The translations under genes and the position numbers were made by a program. A DNA stretch of 64,000 nucleotides, taken from NCBI GenBank assembly GCA_019359435.1, contig JAHHHI010000087.1, positions 1-64,000 on the forward strand, given 5' to 3'. The notes beneath the pieces were generated by a model. That model was not told where the DNA came from. It saw only the letters and a program-made list of their open reading frames with translations, and did not search any database. Source of the DNA: Kaiparowitsia implicata GSE-PSE-MK54-09C (GTDB lineage: Bacteria; Cyanobacteriota; Cyanobacteriia; Elainellales; Elainellaceae). Below, in pieces: positions 1 to 8,260 of this stretch (its first letter is position 1; every line of letters starts with the position of its first letter).

Positions 1-130
1 ATCGCTTCATTGCAAACTGGATGTGAGCAGTTGACGCACAAAATGAATGGGTTCATCTGCCCACTGGTACGTCGGTTGAACTTACAATTGATCTTTTCAT
101 CTGCTTAGAGTGATAGAAGAGGGGTATCAA

Positions 131-238
131 CATCAACGAGGGTTTTGGGGCACTGCACGACGCGCAGTGCCCCAAAACCCTTTATGTCCCGTGCGCACCG
201 CGCACGGGACATAAAGGGTCTGAGCTTATTCCCAGCTC
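131..238 (-). repeat. Two-hairpin intergenic element, family A, copy 1
   Basis: Two adjacent near-perfect inverted repeats lie just downstream of ugd. One spans 140-180 (17-nt arms GGGTTTTGGGGCACTGC and complement). The other spans 181-215 (16-nt arms, 3-nt loop) and can be extended by CCC/GGG. Read on the minus strand the element starts like AGCTGGGAATAAGCTCAG and matches the copies at 32699 and 40231, although its outer ends have diverged. It lies where a terminator for the ugd operon would be expected, so it may double as one (inference). Confidence 0.85.
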
Positions 239-290
239 AGGGTTTGTTAGGACGTGATAGCAGTGGGGCGATCGCCCCACTGCACCACCG

Positions 291-1628
291 CTAGGACTTC
301 AGACCAATGCCCTCATACTTAGCAACGCTGGTTTTATCCAACATGCGGCGACCGTCGATCACCAGAGGCTGGGGATCGCGCCCTTGCAGCAGTGCCGGAA
401 TCTCCTGGAACTGCTGCCAGCGGGTCATGATCAAAATGGCATCCGCTTGGGCGATCGCCTCGCTCAGGTCATCGCGAAAATCCACCAAGTTGCCAAAGAC
501 CTTCTCGGCCTCATGACGCGCGATCGGGTCGTAGGACGTCACGACGGCTTTTTCTTCTAGCAGCAGCTTAGTGACCGGCAGGGCCGGAGACTCACGGATA
601 TCGTCAGTGCCGGGCTTAAAGGCCATGCCCAAGACCGCCACCTTCAAACCGTCCAACGTTGGAAAGTGCCGCTTCAGCATCTCGATCATCTTGTCGGGCT
701 GCTGGGCATTCACCTCAATTACCGACTCCAGTAATGACATTGGGTTTCCCATCTGGTTGCCATAGGCAATCAGTGCCTTCACATCCTTAGGGAAGCAGCT
801 ACCGCCAAACCCGCAGCCCGCCGCTAGATAGGTGGTGAAGGAGGGAATGATGCGATCGCCAGTTTCCAGAATCGGCGTAAACCGCTTATCCATATGAACA
901 CCATGCATCGCTTCCACGACATCCACGCCTACGGTGGCACACAGGTTGCCGATTTCGTTTGAGAAGGAGATCAGCGTTGCCAAAAGCGAGTTGGCGGTGT
1001 ATTTGATCATCTCCGCCGTTTTGGTATTGGTGCGGATTTTATCTACCCCTTCAAACATGGCATAAAGTTCGCCCAAGGTGTCGATGCTGCGATCGTCGAT
1101 GCCGCCCAGCACAATGCGATCGGGATACATAAAGTCGGGAATCGCTTCTCCTTCCTTCAAGAACTCAGGGTTCATGCCCACACCAAAATCTGCGCCTGCC
1201 GTTTTACCCGATGCCTGCTTCAGAATCGGCAATACGACGCCATCGGTGGTTCCAGGCACTACCGTACTTTTCACAATCACAACGTGGTAGCTGTCCTTAT
1301 CCTTCAGCACCGTGCCGATTTGCTCAGAGACGAGCTTGATGTATTTCAGATCAATCTCTTGACCGTCAAAGGGGGTGCCTACTGCAATCAGCGACAGCTC
1401 AGAATTCATCACCGCTTTGCGCAGGTCAGTGGTGGCGGTGATATTGGTGCCGATGTGCTGTTGCAGCAGTTCCTCCAGCCCCGCTTCATAAATGGGAGGA
1501 ATGCCCTTATTGATCTTGTCGACCTTCGTCTGGTCTACATCTACACAGGTGACTTGGTGCCCTTTTGCGGCCAAGCACACGCCAGACACCAGACCCACAT
1601 ACCCTGTTCCAACAACCGAAACTCTCAT
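291..1628 (-). CDS. ugd: UDP-glucose 6-dehydrogenase
   Basis: The enzyme oxidises UDP-glucose to UDP-glucuronate in the cytoplasm with two NAD+. The 445-residue length is normal for the family. The N-terminus MRVSVVGTGYVGLVSG is the Rossmann GxGxxG nucleotide site. The central stretch GCGFGGSCFPKDVKAL carries the catalytic cysteine (GGSCFPKD). The C-terminal NAD-binding half contains GMAFKPGTDDIRESPA. The start codon directly abuts the stop codon of the upstream SDR gene, so the two are almost certainly cotranscribed as the last two genes of a minus-strand sugar-nucleotide operon. Its product is the expected substrate of the neighbouring UDP-xylose-synthase-like enzyme. Confidence 0.96.
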   Translation of the reverse strand: MRVSVVGTGYVGLVSGVCLAAKGHQVTCVDVDQTKVDKINKGIPPIYEAGLEELLQQHIGTNITATTDLRKAVMNSELSLIAVGTPFDGQEIDLKYIKLVSEQIGTVLKDKDSYHVVIVKSTVVPGTTDGVVLPILKQASGKTAGADFGVGMNPEFLKEGEAIPDFMYPDRIVLGGIDDRSIDTLGELYAMFEGVDKIRTNTKTAEMIKYTANSLLATLISFSNEIGNLCATVGVDVVEAMHGVHMDKRFTPILETGDRIIPSFTTYLAAGCGFGGSCFPKDVKALIAYGNQMGNPMSLLESVIEVNAQQPDKMIEMLKRHFPTLDGLKVAVLGMAFKPGTDDIRESPALPVTKLLLEEKAVVTSYDPIARHEAEKVFGNLVDFRDDLSEAIAQADAILIMTRWQQFQEIPALLQGRDPQPLVIDGRRMLDKTSVAKYEGIGLKS

Positions 1629-2738
1629 CTATGCATCCTCCGCTACTTGATTGCCTTGGTACCAAATCATGGTGCGTCGCAGCCCTTCGTCTACCGAAAT
1701 GCAGGGGTCGTAGCCCAAGTCATTGCGGGCTTTGGTGATGATGGGGCAGCGGCGGTTAGGGTTATCCACCAAGTAGGCTTTGTCGTCACTTTGCTGACGC
1801 ACCACTCTGCCCTGGTAGTCAAACAGTTCTTTAGACAGCTCCACCACCTTTTCGGCCAGCGTTGCCATGGAAATCTCGGGAGTTTCGATGCCGATGTTGT
1901 AGGCTTCGCCCCGATGACCCACCACAAGAATCTTGTAGTAACCCACGATGGCATCGGCGATGTAGCAAAAGGTTCGGGTGGGTGAGCCATCGGACAGCAT
2001 GACAATGTCGCGCCCAGCAAGCACATCCCGAGCAAAGTCGGGCAGCACGCGGCGATCGGTGATCTTTAGCCCTGGGCCAAAGTTGTTGAAGGGCCGCGCA
2101 ATTTTAATGGGCAGCTCATACTGCTCAGCAAAGTTAACGCAGAGGGTTTCGCCATAGCGCTTCGACTCGTCGTAGCAAGCTCGGGGGCCTGTGCAGGAGA
2201 CGTTACCACGATAGGTCTCGGGGGTGGGAATGCTCTCAGGCGTGGGGTCGCCGTAGATTTCGCTGGTGGAGTAGAACAGAAAGCCTTCGACGGGCTTGCC
2301 TGCGTCTTTCTGCTGTTTGCAATACTCTAGGAGCGATCGCAGCCCGTTCACATTCGCATCCATCGTCTCGATGGGGTACTTGCGGTAGAAGATGGGCGAG
2401 GCGATAGACGCCGCATGGATAATGTACTGAAAGTCTGCAATATCCTCAGGCAGGGGATGGGTAATGTCATGCCTTTGCAGCACCAAATTGGGGTCGCTCT
2501 TGAGGTCGGTCAACCACTCGGGCACGCCCCGGATGTAGTTGTCGTAGACGGTCAGGTGGATGGGCTGAGTCCCAGCGGTTTTGTTCCAATACAGCACTGC
2601 CTGAACCAGGTAGTACCCTAAAAATCCGGCTCCGCCCACAATCAGCAGGTTTTTGCCTGCCATTTGGCTAAATTCGGATTTGAGGTTGCCGCAGATATAT
2701 TGCAAATCTGCTTCAATGACGTCTTGCGCTGTTTTCAT
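1629..2738 (-). CDS. NAD-dependent epimerase/decarboxylase, UDP-glucuronate decarboxylase (UDP-xylose synthase)-like
   Basis: This is an extended short-chain dehydrogenase of 369 residues. Visible motifs are the cofactor loop GGAGFLG near residue 36, STSEIYGDP, and the catalytic tyrosine-lysine pair in GPRACYDESKRYGETL. That last context is characteristic of UDP-glucuronate decarboxylases, which convert UDP-glucuronate to UDP-xylose. The partner ugd starts immediately after its stop, giving a plausible two-step route UDP-glucose to UDP-glucuronate to UDP-xylose. Substrate specificity is inferred from motif and neighbour only; another 4,6-dehydratase or epimerase activity is possible. Confidence 0.82.
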   Translation of the reverse strand: MKTAQDVIEADLQYICGNLKSEFSQMAGKNLLIVGGAGFLGYYLVQAVLYWNKTAGTQPIHLTVYDNYIRGVPEWLTDLKSDPNLVLQRHDITHPLPEDIADFQYIIHAASIASPIFYRKYPIETMDANVNGLRSLLEYCKQQKDAGKPVEGFLFYSTSEIYGDPTPESIPTPETYRGNVSCTGPRACYDESKRYGETLCVNFAEQYELPIKIARPFNNFGPGLKITDRRVLPDFARDVLAGRDIVMLSDGSPTRTFCYIADAIVGYYKILVVGHRGEAYNIGIETPEISMATLAEKVVELSKELFDYQGRVVRQQSDDKAYLVDNPNRRCPIITKARNDLGYDPCISVDEGLRRTMIWYQGNQVAEDA

Positions 2739-2777
2739 AATGGGTTTTTGATTTGGCTAGAGTTCGGGGAATACCAA

Positions 2778-2807
2778 TCGTGGAAAATCTGGTCGTGGAA
2801 AATCTGG
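2778..2807. repeat. 15-bp tandem duplication
   Basis: The unit TCGTGGAAAATCTGG occurs twice in a row in the gap between the SDR gene and the SAF-domain oxidoreductase gene. It is one of several short head-to-tail duplications in gaps of this window. Confidence 0.8.
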
Positions 2808-2813
2808 GTCGCT

Positions 2814-2846
2814 TCTAGAAAGGCGCTCAGTGAGCGCCTTTCTAGA
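2814..2846. repeat. Perfect 16-bp inverted repeat with 1-nt centre
   Basis: The arms TCTAGAAAGGCGCTCA and TGAGCGCCTTTCTAGA flank a single G inside the sugar-nucleotide operon. In RNA this would be a very stable hairpin. No uridine run follows on the minus strand, so it is more likely an intercistronic processing, stabilising or attenuating element than a classical terminator (inference). Confidence 0.8.
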
Positions 2847-2857
2847 GAGTTACGTCA

Positions 2858-4171
2858 CTACACGCCGACCGGCATCCGCACTGGGAAGCGGGCATCTTGC
2901 TCGGCCCGCAGCTTGTGGGAGAGGGTATCAGTGGGGAGCTCAACATCGTCATAGGTGAGCACTTGGTCTTTGGGCACATCGCGCTTTAAGCGACAGCCTT
3001 CGGCCAATCCCATGGGCAACAGGTTCTCGGTGCGCACCGTGTCGTAGTTTTCGCACTGGCCGTAGGTCATGTACCAGCCCAAACCGTCGAGGGTTTCACC
3101 GGCCTTCAGGTCAATTTTTGCAGTGGTCGCCACATCCACTACGGGGGCTCCGAGGGGCGCAATCACGACGTCGTTGAACAGCACCGCCCGCGCAACGGAG
3201 AGAGGCACTTCATAAATAGTGAGGTGATAGGGGACGTAGAAGCTGTAAATAGGGCCGTCGCCTAGTTTGCCGTACTTGAGATAGTGCTTTTGCAGGTCGT
3301 CTTGGGCCTCAGCAAATACGTAGACGCCAGGGCTGGGCTGCCCCCCGACGACGTATTCCACAATGCCGCCGAGCGATCGCATCTGGTCAATGTCATACAT
3401 GCCCACCATGTCGTCCACATGACCGCGATATTCCAGCCCAATCATGCCGCGCTGAGCTACCTTCATCCCAGTGGCGTTGGCCACAATCGCCTGCTCAAAC
3501 GAAATTTTGGTGCCATCGGCAAAGCTAGTCACCATATGAGGCGTTTGCCCCCACTGCTTGGCAAAGCTGGCTTGGGTGGTGGGGTTGCGGTAGCGATCTT
3601 GCAAGCCCTTAATATTGCCACAGAGCAGCGGCTTCAGCCCAATGCTCTTGACAAAGCGATAAAGGTTGATTTCTACTCCAGGCTGGTCGCCATCGCAGCC
3701 GGTAATGATAACGCCAGCGCGATCCGCATATTCTTTGAGGATGGGGCCAACCGTGCCGTCGAGTTCGGCGTTCATCAGCACGATGTGCTTCTTATTCTCA
3801 ATAGCCATCAGGGTGACTTTTGCGCCGTATTCTACATGCCCAGTGGCTTCTACGAGCGCTTCAATGCTCTCGCTCTGGCACAGCACTAAGGGGTCAGCCG
3901 TCACGGCATACTTGTTCTGGGCGATCGCATCTTCCAATTCCCCTACCGAAGCCACGGTCACAATGTCATCCCGCGACACGCCACAGACGGTATAGGTTTC
4001 AATCGCGGCTTCGAGGGTGCGGTTGCAGATGGCCACTAGGCGCATCCCTGGCATGTAGTTCACGACCTGGTTTGCCAACCCCTTGCCCATAAACCCGGCC
4101 CCAAACATGCCAAATCGCACGGGATTGCCCGCCTCGGCACGCGCCTGCAATGCAGTATCTACAATTAACAT
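2858..4171 (-). CDS. SAF-domain NAD(P)-dependent oxidoreductase (homoserine-dehydrogenase-like fold)
   Basis: This 437-residue protein has an N-terminal Rossmann domain (FGMFGAGFMGKGLANQ, residues about 20-35) and a middle region resembling homoserine-dehydrogenase-like oxidoreductases. A C-terminal SAF-type domain (around GLAEGCRLKRDVPKDQVLTY) also occurs in FlgA and sialate-synthase relatives. Proteins of this type are often mislabelled as flagellar FlgA because of the SAF domain. It starts 2 bp from the stop of the rfbC-like gene and sits with rfbF, which points to nucleotide-sugar or cell-surface glycan synthesis. The exact reaction is unknown. Confidence 0.75.
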   Translation of the reverse strand: MLIVDTALQARAEAGNPVRFGMFGAGFMGKGLANQVVNYMPGMRLVAICNRTLEAAIETYTVCGVSRDDIVTVASVGELEDAIAQNKYAVTADPLVLCQSESIEALVEATGHVEYGAKVTLMAIENKKHIVLMNAELDGTVGPILKEYADRAGVIITGCDGDQPGVEINLYRFVKSIGLKPLLCGNIKGLQDRYRNPTTQASFAKQWGQTPHMVTSFADGTKISFEQAIVANATGMKVAQRGMIGLEYRGHVDDMVGMYDIDQMRSLGGIVEYVVGGQPSPGVYVFAEAQDDLQKHYLKYGKLGDGPIYSFYVPYHLTIYEVPLSVARAVLFNDVVIAPLGAPVVDVATTAKIDLKAGETLDGLGWYMTYGQCENYDTVRTENLLPMGLAEGCRLKRDVPKDQVLTYDDVELPTDTLSHKLRAEQDARFPVRMPVGV

Positions 4172-4173
4172 CG

Positions 4174-4716
4174 CTATACTCCTACGGTTAGTTCAAACGG
4201 GGCCCAAGCCTGGTCTTTGTCAGAAATCTCGGTCACGGGCAAGGCCCACTCAATGCCAAACGCTGGGTCATCATAGCGGAAGCCCCGCTCACAGCCAGGC
4301 GTGTAAAATTCCCCCACCTGATAAATCACCTCTGCGCCATCCGTCAAAGCTTGATAGCCATGAGCAAACAGTTCGGGGATGTAGAGCGATCGCCGGTTCT
4401 CAGCCGAGAGCTCTACCGTTACATGCTGCAAATAAGTCGGTGAGTTAGGGCGCATATCTACAATCACGTCGTAGATTGCACCCTTAATGCAGCGAATAAA
4501 CTTAGTCTCAGATGCAGGCGGCACCTGATAGTGCATGCCCCTTAAGGTGCCCGCTTTGTGGTTAAACGATAAATTGCATTGGGCCACCAGCGGTTTTAGC
4601 CCATGCGTTTCAAATTCATTGGCGCAAAATGCTCGGGCAAAGCCACCGCGATGGTCGGCTTTCACCTCTACATCAACGATAAACGCGCCCTTCAGCTTGG
4701 TTTCGGTGAATAGCAT
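4174..4716 (-). CDS. rfbC: dTDP-4-dehydrorhamnose 3,5-epimerase family protein
   Basis: This cupin-fold sugar epimerase is 180 residues from the chosen start, the usual family length. The motif GTLRGMHYQ contains the catalytic histidine, followed by IYDVIVDMRPNSPTY and PELFAHGYQ, all hallmark RfbC segments. The frame is open further upstream to 4863, but those 49 residues look unlike the family, so the ATG at 4716 (MLFTETKLKGAF) is preferred. It lies between rfbF and the SAF oxidoreductase. The substrate could be a CDP- or dTDP-4-keto sugar; because rfbF is the partner a CDP-sugar is plausible (inference). Confidence 0.88.
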   Translation of the reverse strand: MLFTETKLKGAFIVDVEVKADHRGGFARAFCANEFETHGLKPLVAQCNLSFNHKAGTLRGMHYQVPPASETKFIRCIKGAIYDVIVDMRPNSPTYLQHVTVELSAENRRSLYIPELFAHGYQALTDGAEVIYQVGEFYTPGCERGFRYDDPAFGIEWALPVTEISDKDQAWAPFELTVGV

Positions 4717-4959
4717 GACGGTTCGGTATAACGAGTCTGCAATAAATAGCCTGAAATATTGAGGAGATGTGTGAGGAATTGGAGTAGGTCTTGAAACAGG
4801 CTGCGAGAGCGTGACTCCAGACGTCATAGCGTGCCCCCATCGGTGTAGCTCAGAAAATTGCACAGCAAGGGGAGTCGGGCACCCCCCCGCACAGGTCTAC
4901 CCGACTCAATGGCATGCATGGCATCTGTAGCAGGCTCTCGATTCAGCCTGTGCCAAACC

Positions 4960-5733
4960 CTACCAAACCTTCCAAGGCGCAGTGCCCGACTTCCACAGCT
5001 TTTCTAAGGTGTTTTTGTCGCGCAGCGTATCCATGGGCTGCCAAAAGCCGCTGTGCTTATAGGCAGAGAGCTGCTCTAAATGCGCCAGCTTTTGCAAGGG
5101 CTCTTGCTCCCAGGTCGTTGTGTCGTCTTCGATGTAGTCAATCACACCGGGTTCTAGCACAAAGTAGCCGCCGTTAATCCAAGCTCCGTCTCCTTCAGGC
5201 TTTTCCTGAAAACTCGTAATTTGATTTTGCCCCTCTTCTAGCAAGATGGCACCAAATCGTCCGGGAGGCTGCACGGCTGTGAGCGTGGCCTGGGTGCCCT
5301 GAGCCTTGTGGAATTCAACCAGTTCGGTGATATTGACGTTGCTGACGCCATCCCCGTAGGTAAAGCAGAAGGTTTCATTGCCAACATGTTCGCGAACGCG
5401 CTTTAGGCGACCGCCTGTGAGGGTATTCTCACCCGTGTCTACAAGAGTGACGCGCCAAGGTTCTGCGCCACCAGAATGGACGTTCATTTGGTTAAAGCGC
5501 ATATCGAACGTGACGTTGGACATGCGCAGGAAGTAATTGGCAAAATACTCTTTAATGACGTATCCCTTATAACCGCAGCAGATGACGAAGTCATTGATGC
5601 CATGGGCCGAGTAGGTCTTCATGATGTGCCATAGAATCGGCTGCCCCCCAATTTCGACCATGGGTTTAGGCTTGATGCTCGTTTCTTCGCTTAAGCGCGT
5701 TCCCAATCCTCCAGCAAGAATCACGGCCTTCAT
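4960..5733 (-). CDS. rfbF: Glucose-1-phosphate cytidylyltransferase
   Basis: The enzyme makes CDP-glucose from CTP and glucose-1-phosphate, the first step to CDP-dideoxy and branched sugars of surface glycans. It has 257 residues, the family norm. The start [18 protein letters not shown] is the nucleotidyltransferase signature GGxGTRL, and [18 protein letters not shown] and TYGDGVSNV are typical of RfbF. It is the first gene of the minus-strand operon. No CDP-glucose 4,6-dehydratase (rfbG) is visible in the window. Confidence 0.95.
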   Translation of the reverse strand: MKAVILAGGLGTRLSEETSIKPKPMVEIGGQPILWHIMKTYSAHGINDFVICCGYKGYVIKEYFANYFLRMSNVTFDMRFNQMNVHSGGAEPWRVTLVDTGENTLTGGRLKRVREHVGNETFCFTYGDGVSNVNITELVEFHKAQGTQATLTAVQPPGRFGAILLEEGQNQITSFQEKPEGDGAWINGGYFVLEPGVIDYIEDDTTTWEQEPLQKLAHLEQLSAYKHSGFWQPMDTLRDKNTLEKLWKSGTAPWKVW

Positions 5734-5953
5734 GCAGTTGCCTCCCTCGTCGGTTTAGAGTTTTCGAGCGTCAATCAAGCGATCTGTTTTTCTTTTGGAA
5801 GTTACTAAGAAGTTAACAGCGTCTCTACTCGTAAGCTGTGAAGCCACAGTGAATCTCAGGGGAAATTCTGCAAAGATTGGTTCAAAGATGCGTAGTTTTG
5901 CCGCTGACAGGGGGCTGCAACTCTGGGTCTGCCTGCATGACGCTCGTGTTGAA

Positions 5954-6005
5954 CCTCTATCCCATAGGGCATTCGCTGCCCTCTATCCCATAGGGCATTT
6001 GCTGC
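5954..6005. repeat. 26-bp tandem duplication
   Basis: Two head-to-tail copies differ at one base. Each contains the palindrome-like core ATCCCATAGGGCAT. Confidence 0.85.
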
Positions 6006-6191
6006 TGGGATTGTAAAGATTGCCGTGTTTACAAAATACAAGACGGCTGAAGTGAGAGGAGTTGCCGCTAGACGGTGCGATCGCCCAGCCGTAGTGTCTC
6101 AATTAACAAAATGGGGTGAGGAGACCTGATTCAATAGGGACAATTACTGACAAGCCTGATGCACTCTATGCAGCTTCCTGAAGAAGAGGTC

Positions 6192-6260
6192 GGACAGTTC
6201 TGCGTGGGGTTTACCCACTGCGCTGTCCGCTAGTATCGGCCTCTCTGAATTGATTCAGAG
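6192..6260. ncRNA. Candidate structured leader upstream of the symporter gene
   Basis: Complementary stretches GGACAG...GCGTGGG and CCCACTGC...CTGTCC form a hairpin at 6192-6228 around GTTTA. A perfect hairpin CTCTGAAT-TG-ATTCAGAG follows at 6243-6260. A third, TTGAAGCGC-AGGAA-GCGCTTCAA, lies at 6473-6495. They sit 150-450 bp upstream of the symporter start on the same strand. No known riboswitch class was recognised; a long structured 5' leader or a small RNA is inferred only from pairing. Confidence 0.35.
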
Positions 6261-6646
6261 ACGTTGATTTCATCGCCTTTATCGCTTGAGTTGATGTGAT
6301 GCTAAGAACCTAGGCGAACAGGCTTAAGCTTGAGTGAACTGCGCGTGTTGCGTACCGTTCAGTAAAGCTTCAAGTCTTATTTTTAATAGGTTGTGCATCC
6401 CTTAAAGTAGCGCTGACTAATGCTTTGGGTTGTCTCACGTGTAGAATCAGGTCTTTGCGCCACGCTGAGGTGTTGAAGCGCAGGAAGCGCTTCAAGCATT
6501 ACAGGATTGCTGATGAACGATATGAATTTGAGTGCAGGTGCTGATAGCGGCATTCGGACTCAAATGCAGGTCAGGATTGAGCAATGCCAACTTAATCTCC
6601 GGCGAAGTAATTATGCCCAAATCATAGAACCATTCACTCAGCATTT

Positions 6647-8260
6647 ATGAAGCAATCTACTATGCACCACCATCTCTCGCCTCCAGACTCTTCTGGGTTG
6701 AAGGCTGCACCACCTAAACGGCTGCAATCCCTGGGTACGCTGGCGATCACTTTATTGATACTGGGGGCGATCGCCGTTCCTCCGGCCTTGGCTCAAGATG
6801 AAGAGGCGTCTATTGGCTTTGTGGATTCTTTGATATCGCCCATCGTGGATCTGCTAGCGACGATCCTATTCTTTAACATTGGCGGTGAGAACGGGTTTCC
6901 GTTTATTGTGCTGTGGCTGTTTGTGGCTGCGATCTTTTTCACCATTCGCATGGAGTTTATCAACCTGCGCGCCTTCAAACACGCCATCGACGTGGTGCGG
7001 GGCCGCTACGATAACCCTCACGATGAAGGCGAGGTGTCGCACTTTCAGGCCCTAGCGACGGCAGTATCTGGCACGGTGGGTCTGGGAAATATCGCTGGGG
7101 TAGCGGTCGCGATTCAGCTGGGTGGCCCTGGTGCGATGTTCTGGCTGACGATGGCAGGCTTCTGCGGCATGGTGAGCAAGTTTGTGGAATGCACGCTGGG
7201 GGTCAAGTATCGTCGTGTGATGGAAGATGGCACCGTATTGGGTGGCCCGATGTATTACCTCACGGGAGGGCTGAGTCAGCAGGGGAAGCGTCCGCTGGGG
7301 CAGGGACTGGCTGTGCTGTTCTGCATTCTCTGCCTCGGCGGCAGCCTCGGGGGCGCCAACATGTTTCAATCCAATCAAGCGTATGCGGCAATTTCTGGAA
7401 TTGTTCCGGGCTTTCCGGCTTGGCTATTTGGTTTAATTTTGGCGGCGTTGTCGGCATTTGTGATTATTGGTGGCATCCGACGCATTGGCGCCGTGGCTGA
7501 AAAGCTAGTGCCAGCCATGGCGTTGATTTATGTGCTGGCCTGCCTGTTTGTGCTGGTGGTGAATGCGGGACAGGTTCCGGCGGCCATTGGGACGATTATC
7601 AGCGAGGCGTTCTCGCCTACTGCAGTCGGCGGCGGAATCGTTGGCGTTATGGTGCAAGGGATTCGCCGCAGCTCGTTCTCTAATGAGGCAGGGGTTGGGT
7701 CGGCGGCGATCGCCCACTCAGCCGCACGCACCGATGAGCCCATCCGTGAAGGCATTGTGGCCTTGCTGGAGCCATTCATTGACACGATCGTCATTTGCAA
7801 TATGACGGCGATCGCCATTGTGTTAACTGGGGCCTATCAAAACCCTGACCTCAGCGGCGTGCAAATGACGGCCAGCGCCTTTGAAAGCGTCATCGGCTGG
7901 TTTCCTGTCGTGTTGAGCATTGCCGTATGCCTATTTGCGTTTTCCACCATCATTTCTTGGAGCTACTATGGCATCCAGGCGTGGGCATATCTGTTTGGTG
8001 AGCGCAGCACCCTCCTGTTTAAGATAATTTACGTGGCCTGCACGTTTTTAGGCACTCTAGCCAGTTTGCCGCTGATTATCGACTTTAGTGATTTACTGCT
8101 GCTGGGGATGGCCTTTCCCAACTTGCTCGGATGCTACCTCCTCTCTAACGAGGTGGCCGCCGACTTGAAAGACTACTGGCAGCGCCTGACCTCTGGTCAG
8201 ATGTTAACCTATGAGCAAATGCTGACTACAGAATCTGCGACAGAATCCGTTCGCAATTAA
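6647..8260 (+). CDS. Alanine/glycine:sodium symporter family protein (AgcS/AlsT type)
   Basis: This inner-membrane secondary transporter couples sodium to uptake of a small amino acid such as alanine or glycine. The first ~50 residues include a hydrophobic, signal-like segment ending near PPALAQDEE. The body shows family signatures ATAVSGTVGLGNIAGVAVAI (about residues 145-165), GGPGAMFWLTMAGFCGM and SSFSNEAGVGSAAIAHSAA. The 537-residue length is slightly long because of the N-terminal extension. It is monocistronic, with about 900 bp upstream and 1.4 kb downstream free of genes. Substrate is inferred from the family. Confidence 0.92.
   Translation: MKQSTMHHHLSPPDSSGLKAAPPKRLQSLGTLAITLLILGAIAVPPALAQDEEASIGFVDSLISPIVDLLATILFFNIGGENGFPFIVLWLFVAAIFFTIRMEFINLRAFKHAIDVVRGRYDNPHDEGEVSHFQALATAVSGTVGLGNIAGVAVAIQLGGPGAMFWLTMAGFCGMVSKFVECTLGVKYRRVMEDGTVLGGPMYYLTGGLSQQGKRPLGQGLAVLFCILCLGGSLGGANMFQSNQAYAAISGIVPGFPAWLFGLILAALSAFVIIGGIRRIGAVAEKLVPAMALIYVLACLFVLVVNAGQVPAAIGTIISEAFSPTAVGGGIVGVMVQGIRRSSFSNEAGVGSAAIAHSAARTDEPIREGIVALLEPFIDTIVICNMTAIAIVLTGAYQNPDLSGVQMTASAFESVIGWFPVVLSIAVCLFAFSTIISWSYYGIQAWAYLFGERSTLLFKIIYVACTFLGTLASLPLIIDFSDLLLLGMAFPNLLGCYLLSNEVAADLKDYWQRLTSGQMLTYEQMLTTESATESVRN

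Larger units (their letters stand above)
5734..6646. other. Intergenic region with tandem repeat and several hairpins
   Basis: This gap separates divergent rfbF and the symporter gene. It holds a 26-bp tandem duplication (5954-6005) and inverted repeats at 6192-6228, 6243-6260 and 6473-6495. No convincing protein-coding frame was found; small open frames lack recognisable content. Confidence 0.7.

Noticed and set aside
1284-1985. 233-residue plus-strand open frame
   Set aside because: Antisense to the ugd and SDR genes, with no family character; a shadow of high-confidence genes.
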